Shown here: positions 18,326 to 29,562 of the stretch, piece by piece
How positions within the stretch are numbered: position 1 is the first letter of the stretch
Layout: the number at the start of each line of letters is the position of its first letter
NCBI GenBank assembly: GCA_945897465.1
Contig: CAMDFK010000012.1
Location: forward strand, 16,784 to 80,783
Direction of reading: 5' to 3'
DNA length: 64,000 bases
DNA from: Limnohabitans sp. Rim8
GTDB lineage: Bacteria > Pseudomonadota > Gammaproteobacteria > Burkholderiales > Burkholderiaceae_C
Program-made: the position numbers and the translations under genes
The notes under the pieces: generated by a model
Told to the model about the DNA's origin: nothing
What the model saw: only the letters and a program-made list of their open reading frames with translations
Databases searched by the model: none

Positions 18326-19567
18326 TTGAAGACCATTCAGAAATCTGCCAAGCTCGCCAACGTTTGTTATGACATCCGGGGGCCCATCATGGACCGAGCG
18401 CGGCAGATGGAAGAGGATGGTCACAAGATCATCAAACTCAACATCGGCAACTTGGCTGTTTTTGGTTTTGATGCGCCCGAGGAGATCCAGCAAGACATGA
18501 TCCGCAACCTGCCCAATTCGGCGGGTTACTCGGACAGCAAAGGCATTTTTGCGGCCCGCAAAGCGGTGATGCATGAGACCCAAAAACAAGGCATTTTGGG
18601 CGTCACGCTGGACGACATCTACCTGGGCAATGGCGCCAGCGAATTGATCGTGATGGCCACCAACGGTTTGCTGGACGATGGTGACGAGTTGCTCTTGCCA
18701 TCGCCCGATTACCCGCTGTGGACAGCGGCGGCCAGTTTGTCGGGCGGCACGCCTGTGCACTACCGCTGCGAAGAATCCAACGGCTGGATGCCCGATTTGG
18801 ACGACATCCGTGCCAAGGTCACACCCCGCACCAAGGGCATCGTGGTCATCAACCCCAACAACCCCACGGGTGCTTTGTACAGCGATGCCTTGCTGCAGGG
18901 CATCGTGGCCATTGCCCGAGCGCACGGCTTGGTGATTTTTGCCGACGAGGTGTACGACAAGGTCTTGTACGACGGCGTCAAGCACACGCCACTGGCCAGT
19001 TTGTCACAAGACGTTTTGACTTTGACCTTCAACTCTTTGTCCAAGAGTTACCGCTCTTGCGGTTACCGTGCGGGTTGGATGGTGATTTCGGGCGATAAAA
19101 AAAGAGCCCGCGATTACATCGAAGGCCTGAACATGCTCTCCAACATGCGCTTGTGCGCCAACGTGCCGGGTCAATGGGCCATTCAGACGGCTTTGGGCGG
19201 CCACCAAAGCATCAATGAACTTGTGGGCGAGGGCGGCCGCTTGCGCAAGCAGCGTGACTTGGCGCACCAACTGATCACGGCGATTCCGGGTGTCAGCTGC
19301 GTCAAGCCCCGTGCGGCTTTGTACATGTTCCCCAAGCTTGATCCGAAGATCTACCCGGTGCAGGACGACCAAGACTTTTTCTTGCAACTGCTGGAAGAAA
19401 CCAAGGTCATGCTGGTTCAGGGCACGGGTTTCAACTGGCCCGATGCCGACCATTTCCGGATCGTGTTTTTGCCGCATGAAGACGACTTGCGCGAAGCCAT
19501 TGGCCGCGTGGCGCGTTTCTTGGAAAGCGCCCGCAAGCGTTTTGGCACCGACAAATTGGTGGCCTGA
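18326..19567 (+). CDS. alaA: PLP-dependent aminotransferase, AlaA-like (glutamate-pyruvate aminotransferase)
   Basis: This class I aminotransferase probably makes alanine from pyruvate and glutamate, as E. coli AlaA (YfbQ) does; the N-terminus SAKLANVCYDIRGPIM and the GFDAPEEI segment resemble that protein closely. The catalytic lysine is in NSLSKSYRSCGYRAGW, and NPNNPTGALYS is the usual cofactor-site loop. The TTG at 18326 was chosen because GGAGG at 18317-18321 is well placed; it gives 413 residues. The frame extends upstream to 18275 without coding character. The next gene, hom, is 52 bases downstream, so amino-acid synthesis genes are clustered. Confidence 0.88.
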   Translation: MKTIQKSAKLANVCYDIRGPIMDRARQMEEDGHKIIKLNIGNLAVFGFDAPEEIQQDMIRNLPNSAGYSDSKGIFAARKAVMHETQKQGILGVTLDDIYLGNGASELIVMATNGLLDDGDELLLPSPDYPLWTAAASLSGGTPVHYRCEESNGWMPDLDDIRAKVTPRTKGIVVINPNNPTGALYSDALLQGIVAIARAHGLVIFADEVYDKVLYDGVKHTPLASLSQDVLTLTFNSLSKSYRSCGYRAGWMVISGDKKRARDYIEGLNMLSNMRLCANVPGQWAIQTALGGHQSINELVGEGGRLRKQRDLAHQLITAIPGVSCVKPRAALYMFPKLDPKIYPVQDDQDFFLQLLEETKVMLVQGTGFNWPDADHFRIVFLPHEDDLREAIGRVARFLESARKRFGTDKLVA

Positions 19568-19619
19568 TTTTTTTCTAGAAAAGCCCGGTATGTCCGGGCG
19601 CAACGTTAAAGAGTAGTGA

Positions 19620-20942
19620 ATGAAACCGATCAAAGTGGGCCTGTTGGGCATTGGAACAGTGGGCAGCGGCACCTTCAACGTGCTCCAGCGCAACCAGGAA
19701 GAAATCCAACGCCGTGCCGGTCGAGGCATTGAAATTGCCATGGTAGCCGATCTGGATGTGGCGCGTGCCAAGGCCGTGGTGGGTGAGGGTGTTCAGGTGG
19801 TGGCCGATGCCCGTGCGGTGATTGCCAACCCCGAAATCGACATCGTGATCGAGTTGATTGGCGGCTATGGCATTGCCAAAGCCTTGGTGATGGAAGCCAT
19901 TGCTGCAGGCAAACATGTGGTGACAGCCAATAAGGCCTTGTTGGCCGTGCATGGCACCGAGATTTTTGCGGCTGCCCAGGCCAAAGGCGTGATGGTGGCG
20001 TTTGAAGCGGCTGTGGCCGGTGGCATACCGATCATCAAGGCACTGCGCGAAGGCCTGACGGCCAACAGCATCCAGTGGGTGGCGGGCATCATCAACGGCA
20101 CGACCAACTTCATCCTCTCCGAGATGCGCGACAAGGGCCTGGACTTTGGCGTGGTGCTCAAGGAGGCCCAGCGCCTGGGTTATGCCGAAGCCGACCCGAC
20201 CTTTGACATCGAAGGCGTGGACGCTGCGCACAAAGTGACCCTGATGAGCGCGATCGCGTTTGGCATTCCGGTGCAGTTTGACAAAGCCTATGTCGAAGGC
20301 ATCACCAAGTTGGGCGCGGCCGACATCAAGTACGCTGAGCAATTGGGCTACCGCATCAAGCTGCTCGGCATCACCAAGCGCACGGCGCAAGGCATCGAGT
20401 TGCGCGTGCACCCCAGTCTGGTGCCGACCCAGCGTTTGATCGCCAACGTCGAAGGCGCGATGAACGCAGTGATGGTTCAAGGTGATGCCGTGGGCACGAC
20501 CTTGTATTACGGCAAAGGCGCAGGCTCCGAGCCCACCGCCAGCGCGGTGATCGCTGATCTGGTGGACATCACCCGTTTGCACACCGCCGACCCGCTCAAC
20601 CGGGTTCCGCATCTGGCTTTCCAGCCGGGGGCCATGAGCGATTTGCGCGTCTTGCCCATGTCCGAGGTGGTGACCAGCTATTACCTGCGGTTGCGCGTGG
20701 CCGACCAAGCGGGTGTGCTCGCCAAACTCACCGGTTTGCTGGCCCAGGCTGACATCAGCATCGACGCGGTCTTGCAGCGTGAGGCCGATCAGGTCAGCCA
20801 AGCGGGTGAGAACCAGACTGACGTGATCATTCTGACCCACGACACCCGCGAAGGCACTTTGAACGATGTGCTGGCCCAAATGCAGGCCTTGCCCACCGTG
20901 ATGGCGCCCATCGTTCGCATTCGCAAGGAAGAGTTGAACTGA
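19620..20942 (+). CDS. hom: Homoserine dehydrogenase
   Basis: Hom reduces aspartate semialdehyde to homoserine, the branch point for threonine and methionine. The 440-residue product has an N-terminal Rossmann domain (VGLLGIGTVGSGTFNVL), a catalytic domain with GIINGTTNFILSEM, and the DPTFDIEGVDAAHKVTLM substrate-site region. A C-terminal ACT domain follows (about 350-440, YLRLRVADQAGVLAKL), the usual site of threonine feedback inhibition. The TGA stop shares one base with the thrC ATG (TGATG), so the two are translationally coupled. Confidence 0.96.
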   Translation: MKPIKVGLLGIGTVGSGTFNVLQRNQEEIQRRAGRGIEIAMVADLDVARAKAVVGEGVQVVADARAVIANPEIDIVIELIGGYGIAKALVMEAIAAGKHVVTANKALLAVHGTEIFAAAQAKGVMVAFEAAVAGGIPIIKALREGLTANSIQWVAGIINGTTNFILSEMRDKGLDFGVVLKEAQRLGYAEADPTFDIEGVDAAHKVTLMSAIAFGIPVQFDKAYVEGITKLGAADIKYAEQLGYRIKLLGITKRTAQGIELRVHPSLVPTQRLIANVEGAMNAVMVQGDAVGTTLYYGKGAGSEPTASAVIADLVDITRLHTADPLNRVPHLAFQPGAMSDLRVLPMSEVVTSYYLRLRVADQAGVLAKLTGLLAQADISIDAVLQREADQVSQAGENQTDVIILTHDTREGTLNDVLAQMQALPTVMAPIVRIRKEELN

Positions 20943-22387
20943 TGCGCTACCTGTCGACCCGCGGTCATGCTGACCGCAAACAATTTTGTGAAATCCTGCT
21001 CGAAGGCCTGGCTCCCGATGGCGGCTTGTACCTGCCCGAAAGCTACCCGCAGATTGATGCTGCGGCGCTGACCCGCTTGCGCCAAGTCTGGCAAAGCCAG
21101 GGCTATGCGGCTTTGGCTTTTGAGGTGCTGTCGCTGTACATCGACGACATTCCACGCGATGACTTGCTGACCCTGTGCCGCAAGACCTACACGCCCGAAG
21201 TGTTCGGCACGAAAGAAATCGTGCCGCTCAAGCCCTTGCAGGCCGCGGGCCAAGCCCAACCCGAGATGTTCCTCGAAGCCTTGTCGAATGGCCCCACCTT
21301 GGCCTTCAAAGACATGGCCATGCAGTTGCTGGGCAACTTGTTTGAGTACGAGTTGGCGCGGCGAGGCGAAGCGTTGAACATTTTTGGGGCCACCTCGGGC
21401 GACACCGGCAGTGCGGCCGAATACGCCATGCGCGGCAAAAAGGGCGTGCGTGTCTTCATGACCAGCCCGAACGGCCGCATGAGCCCGTTCCAGCAAGCGC
21501 AGATGTTCAGCTTGCTTGACGAGAACATCCACAATATTGCCATCGAAGGCGTGTTCGACGACTGCCAAGACATCGTCAAGGCCGTCTCCAATGATCTGGA
21601 GTTCAAGCGGAAATACAAAATCGGCACCGTGAACTCCATCAACTGGGCGCGTTTGCTGGCCCAGGTGGTGTATTACTTTGCCGGTTACTTCCAGGCCACC
21701 CAAAGCAATGAGCAAAAGGTCAGCTTCACGGTGCCGAGCGGCAACTTCGGCAATGTTTGTGCAGGCCATGTGGCCCGCATGATGGGCTTGCCCATTGACC
21801 GCTTGGTGGTCGCCACCAACGAAAACGACGTGCTCGACGAGTTCTTCCGCACCGGCATTTACCGCGTGCGCGGCACGGCCGACACGCACGAAACTTCCAG
21901 CCCTTCGATGGACATTTCCAAGGCCAGCAACTTCGAGCGTTTTGTGTTCGACCTGCTGGGGCGCGATGCTGCTCATACCAAAGCCATTTTTGGCGAAGGT
22001 CTGAGCCGCCAAGGCTTCTTCGATTTGTCGGGCGACCCACGCTTTGCCCAAGCTGCCACCACCTATGGTTTTGACAGCGGCCGCAGCACCCATGCTGACC
22101 GCCTGAAGACCATTCAAGAAGTCTTTGCCACTTACGGCATCATGATCGATACCCACACCGCCGACGGCGTGAAGGTGGCCAAAGCGCACCTGAACCCGCA
22201 GGTGCCCATGATCGTGCTGGAAACCGCTTTGCCCATCAAGTTCGCGGCCACCATCGTGGAAGCCTTGGGCCGCCAGCCTGAGCGCCCACCGCAGTTTGAA
22301 GGCATCGAAGCTTTGCCCAAGCGCGTGCAGGTCATGAAAGCCGATGTGGACGTGGTCAAGGCCTACATCCAGCAGCACTGCGACTGA
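20942..22387 (+). CDS. thrC: Threonine synthase
   Basis: ThrC converts O-phosphohomoserine to threonine with PLP, the last step after Hom and homoserine kinase. The 481-residue product is the long proteobacterial/fungal type and starts MRYLSTRGHADRKQF. The PLP lysine is in GPTLAFKDMAMQLLGNLF, and FGATSGDTGSAAEYAMRG and VPSGNFGNVCAG are the phosphate-binding segments. It overlaps hom by one base. No thrB lies nearby, so homoserine kinase must be encoded elsewhere. moeA follows after 6 bases. Confidence 0.96.
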   Translation: MRYLSTRGHADRKQFCEILLEGLAPDGGLYLPESYPQIDAAALTRLRQVWQSQGYAALAFEVLSLYIDDIPRDDLLTLCRKTYTPEVFGTKEIVPLKPLQAAGQAQPEMFLEALSNGPTLAFKDMAMQLLGNLFEYELARRGEALNIFGATSGDTGSAAEYAMRGKKGVRVFMTSPNGRMSPFQQAQMFSLLDENIHNIAIEGVFDDCQDIVKAVSNDLEFKRKYKIGTVNSINWARLLAQVVYYFAGYFQATQSNEQKVSFTVPSGNFGNVCAGHVARMMGLPIDRLVVATNENDVLDEFFRTGIYRVRGTADTHETSSPSMDISKASNFERFVFDLLGRDAAHTKAIFGEGLSRQGFFDLSGDPRFAQAATTYGFDSGRSTHADRLKTIQEVFATYGIMIDTHTADGVKVAKAHLNPQVPMIVLETALPIKFAATIVEALGRQPERPPQFEGIEALPKRVQVMKADVDVVKAYIQQHCD

Positions 22388-22393
22388 CCAAGC

Positions 22394-23650
22394 ATGAGCA
22401 CCGCCCCACGCGCCCCTTTGATGTCCTTGGACGATGCGCTGCAGGCGCTGCTCGCGCGCATCACCCCTTTGACCGACGCCGAGTCGGTGGCCACCTTCGA
22501 TGCCGATGGCCGTGTGTTGGCCGAGGACTTGGTGTCTGCCTTGCAGGTGCCCGCTTTTGACAACTCATCGATGGATGGCTATGCGGTGCGCCGTGACGAT
22601 TTGTTGCAGCCCGGCGTCACGCTGCGTGTGAGCCAGCGGATTGCCGCCGGTCACACCGGGCAGCCATTGCAGCCCGGGCAAGTCGCTCGCATCTTCACCG
22701 GGGCCCCTGTGCCCGAGGGCGCGGATGCCATCATCATGCAGGAGCAAGCCGAGCCCGTGCCCGAAGAGCCCGACGCCGTGCGGTTTAACGTGGTGCCCGA
22801 ACCTGGGCAGTGGATTCGCCGCAGCGGCGAAGACATCCGCCAAGGCCAGACGGCTTTGCAACGTGGCCAAAAGCTGGGGCCTGCCGAGCTGGGCTTGGCT
22901 GCGAGCCTGGGTCTGGCGCATCTGCTGGTTTTGCGCCGCCCCCGAGTCGCCTTGTTTTCGACGGGCGACGAGTTGGTCATGCCGGGCGATGTGACCCCGC
23001 AGGACATGCCCCCGGGCAGCATTTACAACTCCAACCGCTTTTTCCTGCGCACCCTGTTGCACCGCATGGGTTGTGAGGTGAGCGACCTGGGCATCGTGCC
23101 CGACCGGCGCGAGGCCACCGTGGCCGCGCTCAAAACCGCGGCCGACCACCACGACCTGATCCTGACCAGCGGCGGCGTGTCGGTGGGCGAAGAAGACCAC
23201 GTCAAACCGGCGGTGCAGTCTCTGGGCGAGTTGAACCTGTGGCAAATCGCCATGAAGCCGGGCAAGCCCTTTGCTTACGGCCAGGTGCGGCGTCAGACCG
23301 CCGAGGGCGTGGCCCACTTTGTGGGCTTGCCGGGCAACCCGGTGTCCAGTTTCATGACCTTTTTGCTGCTGGTCAGACCCTTGCTGCGACAGATGCAAGG
23401 CATGTGCGCGTCTGCACCCCACACCCAACGCTTGCCAGCGAATTTTTCGTGGCCCAAGGCCGACAAGCGCCGCGAATTCTTGCGCGTGCGCCGCAATGCC
23501 CAAGGCGGGTTGGACCTGTTTCCCAACCAAAGCTCGGGGGTGTTGACCTCGGTGGTGTGGGCCGATGGGGTGGTGGACAACCCCGGTGGACAGACGATTG
23601 AGCCCGGCCAGCTGGTCGATTTTTGGCCTTTTTCGGAGTGCTTGGCATGA
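22394..23650 (+). CDS. moeA: Molybdopterin molybdenumtransferase
   Basis: MoeA inserts molybdate into adenylylated molybdopterin to finish the molybdenum cofactor. The 418-residue product shows the early FDNSSMDGYAVR and RIFTGAPVPEGADAIIMQEQ regions, the central FSTGDELV segment, and the TSGGVSVGEEDHVK active-site loop; PGNPVSSF and a C-terminal beta domain complete it. It starts 6 bases after thrC, and its TGA overlaps the moaD ATG. The cluster moeA-moaD-moaE is a partial cofactor operon: moaA, moaC and mobA are not in the window. Confidence 0.95.
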   Translation: MSTAPRAPLMSLDDALQALLARITPLTDAESVATFDADGRVLAEDLVSALQVPAFDNSSMDGYAVRRDDLLQPGVTLRVSQRIAAGHTGQPLQPGQVARIFTGAPVPEGADAIIMQEQAEPVPEEPDAVRFNVVPEPGQWIRRSGEDIRQGQTALQRGQKLGPAELGLAASLGLAHLLVLRRPRVALFSTGDELVMPGDVTPQDMPPGSIYNSNRFFLRTLLHRMGCEVSDLGIVPDRREATVAALKTAADHHDLILTSGGVSVGEEDHVKPAVQSLGELNLWQIAMKPGKPFAYGQVRRQTAEGVAHFVGLPGNPVSSFMTFLLLVRPLLRQMQGMCASAPHTQRLPANFSWPKADKRREFLRVRRNAQGGLDLFPNQSSGVLTSVVWADGVVDNPGGQTIEPGQLVDFWPFSECLA

Positions 23651-23898
23651 AAGTGCAGGTTCGCTATTTCGCCTCTTTGCGTGAGAGTATTGGTTTGTCG
23701 CACGAGACCGTGGAGACCCAGGCGAGCGATGTGGCCGCTTTGCGCACCGAGTTGATGGCCCGGGGCGAGCACTACCGCGCTTGTCTATCGCCGGATCGTC
23801 CGGTGCGCTTTGCCCTGAATCAGCTCATGGTGCAGGGCAACGCCGCCCTGACCGAGGGCTGCGAGGTCGGCTTTTTCCCACCCGTGACCGGAGGTTGA
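23647..23898 (+). CDS. moaD: Molybdopterin synthase sulfur carrier subunit
   Basis: MoaD is a ubiquitin-fold sulfur carrier that delivers thiocarboxylate sulfur to MoaE. The 83-residue product begins MKVQVRYFASLRESIG and ends with the required Gly-Gly (PPVTGG), the residue pair that is adenylylated and thiolated. ATG 23647 overlaps the moeA stop (ATGA). The frame extends further upstream inside moeA, but the family N-terminus fixes this start. Confidence 0.95.
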   Translation: MKVQVRYFASLRESIGLSHETVETQASDVAALRTELMARGEHYRACLSPDRPVRFALNQLMVQGNAALTEGCEVGFFPPVTGG

Positions 23899-23902
23899 CA
23901 CC

Positions 23903-24391
23903 ATGACACCCCGAGTCAGCATCCAGACGAATGACTTTGACGTGTCCACCGAGTTGGCCGCCTTGCAAGGCCAGGACTTACGGGTCGGGGCGGTGTGCAG
24001 CTTTGTGGGCACGGTGCGCGACACCCGGGCCCTGACCGGTCAGGCGAGCGATGAAGTGCAGGCCATGGAACTCGAGCACTACCCGGGCATGACCGAAAAA
24101 TCGATTGAAGCCATGATCGATGAAGCCCACCAACGCTTTGACTTCTATTCAGCGCGTGTGGTGCACCGCGTGGGGCGCTTGCTGCCTGCAGACCAGATCG
24201 TGCTGGTGGCCGTGACCTCGGCGCACCGGGGCGAGAGCTTCAAAGCCTGTGAATTTCTGATGGATTACCTCAAGACTCAGGCGCCATTCTGGAAGAAAGA
24301 GCAAACCCCTGGAGGTGCGCAATGGGTAGACGCCCGTGTGTCCGACGATGCGGCTTTGTCGCGCTGGGGTATTGAGGCCCACAACGCCTGA
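23903..24391 (+). CDS. moaE: Molybdopterin synthase catalytic subunit
   Basis: MoaE combines with MoaD to convert precursor Z (cPMP) to molybdopterin. The 162-residue product shows GAVCSFVGTVRDTR, MELEHYPGMTEKSIE, the VHRVGRLLPADQIVLVAV strand and the catalytic FWKKEQTPGGAQWVDA segment with its essential lysines. It lies 4 bases after moaD. It faces a minus-strand gene across 29 bases holding a small hairpin (CTCAG against CTGAG). Confidence 0.95.
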   Translation: MTPRVSIQTNDFDVSTELAALQGQDLRVGAVCSFVGTVRDTRALTGQASDEVQAMELEHYPGMTEKSIEAMIDEAHQRFDFYSARVVHRVGRLLPADQIVLVAVTSAHRGESFKACEFLMDYLKTQAPFWKKEQTPGGAQWVDARVSDDAALSRWGIEAHNA

Positions 24392-24420
24392 GGCTCAGCC
24401 TGGCCTGAGCTGACACGGTT

Positions 24421-24972
24421 TCAGTGGGCGTAGCGAGGCGGCTCGGAGGGGGGCGCAACGCGCTGGTCGGTTATTTTGGTGGTGCTGCCCACAGGGCCCC
24501 ATTCGGCTTTTTCGCAGACTTCCCGGATCAGGTGCGCCAGGCAGTGCACCAGGCTGACTTGCAGATGCAGCTGGCACGAGCGGGCTTGGGCGGGGTTGGA
24601 CTTGTCCTCAAAAGAGATTTCCAAGCCCCCGCTAGGCTGGATGGTCAATTGGGCATCGGTGATGAGCAGGGGTTCGGCCCCCAGCGGCCAGTGCGTGGCA
24701 TGGTTGTCAAAAGGGGTGGCAAAGTCGGCCTTTTTCAAAAATGCATCGCGCTTGAGTTCGGTCAGCAGATGTTGTGTTGGCGCATCGGTCGCCGCCACGC
24801 CAGGCTGCGCCGCTTCCAGGCGCACTGCCGATTGTTGAATGGCCGGCATCAAGCGCAGCGTCATGCGCCGTGTCAGCCAGAAACGGAACTCTTGCTGGTC
24901 CTGGGTGTTCAGACGCAGCAACAAGCGGTCTTGGCGCTCATCGTGGTGCACTGACAATTGGTGAATGTTCAT
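24421..24972 (-). CDS. Conserved hypothetical protein
   Basis: I do not recognise a named family. The 183-residue product starts MNIHQLSVHHDERQDRLLLR and has no signal peptide or membrane segment. It looks like two mixed alpha/beta halves: an N-terminal strand-rich part with FRFWLTRRMTLRLMPAI, and a C-terminal part with GLEISFEDKSN and CQLHLQVSLVHCLAHLIREV. Codon use is like its neighbours, and the frame is open with a plausible start just downstream of the divergent clpB promoter region. I judge it real because the gap between moaE and clpB is otherwise empty and no better frame exists. A similar gene next to clpB in relatives is likely, but untested. Confidence 0.62.
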   Translation of the reverse strand: MNIHQLSVHHDERQDRLLLRLNTQDQQEFRFWLTRRMTLRLMPAIQQSAVRLEAAQPGVAATDAPTQHLLTELKRDAFLKKADFATPFDNHATHWPLGAEPLLITDAQLTIQPSGGLEISFEDKSNPAQARSCQLHLQVSLVHCLAHLIREVCEKAEWGPVGSTTKITDQRVAPPSEPPRYAH

Positions 24973-25009
24973 GCTTTGATTTTAGGCAACAGTGCCGCCC
25001 TCAGAGGCT

Positions 25010-25026
25010 CTTGAAAATGTCATTTT
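25010..25026. promoter_or_regulatory. Heat-shock-like -35 box and palindrome upstream of clpB
   Basis: CTTGAAA at 25010-25016 equals the -35 consensus of sigma-32 promoters, and it overlaps GAAAATGTCATTTTC (25012-25026), a perfect 7-bp inverted repeat around one base. It is 34-50 bases before the clpB start. No CCCCAT-like -10 is visible at 13-17 bases, so either the promoter diverges or the palindrome is an operator. Confidence 0.4.
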
Positions 25027-25059
25027 CAGCACAAGTTGCCAAGCATTGGAGATCTACAC

Positions 25060-27666
<2,607 letters not shown>

Positions 27667-27674
27667 CGCGACAG

Positions 27675-27699
27675 GCCGTGCAAGCAGCGCTTGCACGGC
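27675..27699. repeat. Perfect 11-bp hairpin after clpB
   Basis: GCCGTGCAAGC (27675-27685) pairs perfectly with GCTTGCACGGC (27689-27699) around the loop AGC. No T tract follows, so it is not a standard intrinsic terminator; it could protect the clpB mRNA end or be a protein site. Confidence 0.6.
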
Positions 27700-27738
27700 T
27701 GTGACAGTCCCGCCCTGCGTCCTTGGGCACAATGGGGG

Positions 27739-29439
27739 ATGACTTCAAAAATTGCTGGCCACTTGCTCGTTGAATGCCTTCTGGCCCAAGGCGTTACCCA
27801 TGCGTTTGGCGTCCCTGGCGAAAGCTATCTGGCGGTGCTGGATGGCTTTCATTTGCACCGCGACACGATCCGGTTTGTGACCTGCAGGCAGGAGGGTGGG
27901 GCAGCTTTCATGGCCGAGGCCCAAGGCAAGCTCACAGGCCGCCCTGGCATCTGCTTTGTCACGCGTGGCCCGGGGGCCACCAACGCGTCTATTGGCGTGC
28001 ACACCGCCTTCCAGGACTCCACGCCCATGGTGCTGTTTGTGGGCGATGTGGCCAGCGATACGCGTGACCGCGAGGCCTTTCAGGAGATGGATTACACCCA
28101 TTTTTTTGGCCCTTCGACCAAAGGCATGGCCAAACGGGTCGAGCGTGTGGACGACCCCGAGCGTCTGCCCGAATACGTGGCCCGCGCTTTTGCCACGGCC
28201 ATGAACGGCAGGCCGGGGCCTGTCGTGTTGGTGCTGCCCGAAGACATGCTGACCCAGCCCGTCAAGGCCGAGGCGATGGGGCGTGTGGAGCCCGTTCAGG
28301 CCTGGAGCGACCCCGGTGCCTTGCGCACGCTAAGAGACATGCTGTTGGTCGCTCAAAAGCCTTTGGTGATTGCGGGTGGCGGTGGCTGGACGCCCCAAGC
28401 GGCGCAAGCTTTGCAACGCTTTGCCGAAAACTGGCAGCTGCCCGTCACCAATGCTTTCCGATTTCAAGACACCTTTGACAACCACCACCCCTTGTATGCC
28501 GGGGATGTGGGCATTGGCATTGGCCCCGCGTTGGCCCAGCGTGTGCGCGATGCCGACCTGATCGTGGCCATCGGTCCGCGCCTGGGTGAAATGACCACCG
28601 GGGGCTACACCTTGCTGCAAGCGCCCAAAACCCACCAGAAACTGGTGCACATCCATGCCAGTGCCGAAGAGCTCAACCGTGTTTACCAAGCCGATTTGGC
28701 CATCCACGCCACCATGAATGCGGCTGCCCGCAGCTTGGAAGTTTTGAGTGCACCCACCGAACTGCCTTGGGCCGAGTGGACACAAGCCGCTCACACCGAC
28801 TACCTGAACAACCTCAAACCCCAGACCTTGCCCGGCGACATCGACATGCCTGCCATTGTGGTCACGCTGCAAAAGCATTTGCCTGCAGACGCTGTGCTGA
28901 CCAATGGCGCGGGCAACTTCGCCAGCTGGATGCACCGTTTTTACAAGCACCACGGACTGGTCAAAGGCCACAAAACCCAATTGGCCCCCACCGTGGGTGC
29001 CATGGGTTATGGCGTGCCAGCCGGTATTGCGGCCAATTTGTTGACGGGCCGAGTGGCCTTCACCATGGCGGGTGATGGCGACTTTTTGATGAACGGTCAG
29101 GAACTGGCCACAGCAGTGCAACACGGTGGCAAAAGCATCATTGTTTTGCTGAACAACGGCATGTTCGGCACCATCCGCATGCACCAAGAGCGCGAATACC
29201 CTGACCATGTGGCGGGCTCGAAGCTGCAAAACCCAGACTTTACCGCTTTGGCTTCGGCTTATGGGTATGTGGGTGTGCGCATTGAGCACACCCATGCCTT
29301 TGAGTCGGCCCTGTTGGAGGCGCTGGCGCGACCCCAGGGCACGTTGATCGAGGTCATGCTGGACCCTGAGGTGATCACCACACGCGGCACTTTGAGCGGC
29401 ATCAAGCAGGCCGCCTTGGCCCGGCAAGATGCCCATTGA
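27739..29439 (+). CDS. Thiamine-diphosphate-dependent enzyme, acetolactate synthase large-subunit-like
   Basis: The 566-residue product has the three-domain layout of the ThDP decarboxylase/carboligase family: N-terminal pyrimidine-binding domain with the cofactor glutamate in TCRQEGGAAFMAEA, a central Rossmann-like domain (LVIAGGGGW), and a C-terminal pyrophosphate domain with GDGDFLMNGQELATA and NNGMFGTI (the GDG...NN metal-binding motif). It is annotated as IlvB-like in many genomes, but no IlvN small subunit adjoins and no ilvC is present, so true acetolactate synthase function is doubtful. Other members act on glyoxylate, oxalyl-CoA or sulfonates. A terminator follows. The start has GGGGG directly before it, which is unusually close. 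Confidence 0.83.
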   Translation: MTSKIAGHLLVECLLAQGVTHAFGVPGESYLAVLDGFHLHRDTIRFVTCRQEGGAAFMAEAQGKLTGRPGICFVTRGPGATNASIGVHTAFQDSTPMVLFVGDVASDTRDREAFQEMDYTHFFGPSTKGMAKRVERVDDPERLPEYVARAFATAMNGRPGPVVLVLPEDMLTQPVKAEAMGRVEPVQAWSDPGALRTLRDMLLVAQKPLVIAGGGGWTPQAAQALQRFAENWQLPVTNAFRFQDTFDNHHPLYAGDVGIGIGPALAQRVRDADLIVAIGPRLGEMTTGGYTLLQAPKTHQKLVHIHASAEELNRVYQADLAIHATMNAAARSLEVLSAPTELPWAEWTQAAHTDYLNNLKPQTLPGDIDMPAIVVTLQKHLPADAVLTNGAGNFASWMHRFYKHHGLVKGHKTQLAPTVGAMGYGVPAGIAANLLTGRVAFTMAGDGDFLMNGQELATAVQHGGKSIIVLLNNGMFGTIRMHQEREYPDHVAGSKLQNPDFTALASAYGYVGVRIEHTHAFESALLEALARPQGTLIEVMLDPEVITTRGTLSGIKQAALARQDAH

Positions 29440-29511
29440 ATGAGCGCGTTGGGTATCAAACCTCATGCTTCTTCATGCCAGATCCACTTCGCCCTTGCTG
29501 AGGCCCATAAA

Positions 29512-29537
29512 AAAACCCGCCGAGGCGGGTTTTTTTC
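29512..29537. terminator. Bidirectional intrinsic terminator
   Basis: ACCCGC (29515-29520) pairs with GCGGGT (29525-29530) around CGAG. A-rich sequence precedes it and seven T begin at 29530, so it works in both directions. It separates the plus-strand ThDP enzyme gene from the convergent SWIB gene. Confidence 0.85.
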
Positions 29538-29562
29538 ACAGCCACTTGGCAGTGCGACTGAA

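Noticed and set aside
19575-21155. Long minus-strand open frame across hom and thrC
   Set aside because: Shadow of two certain genes with no recognisable protein features.
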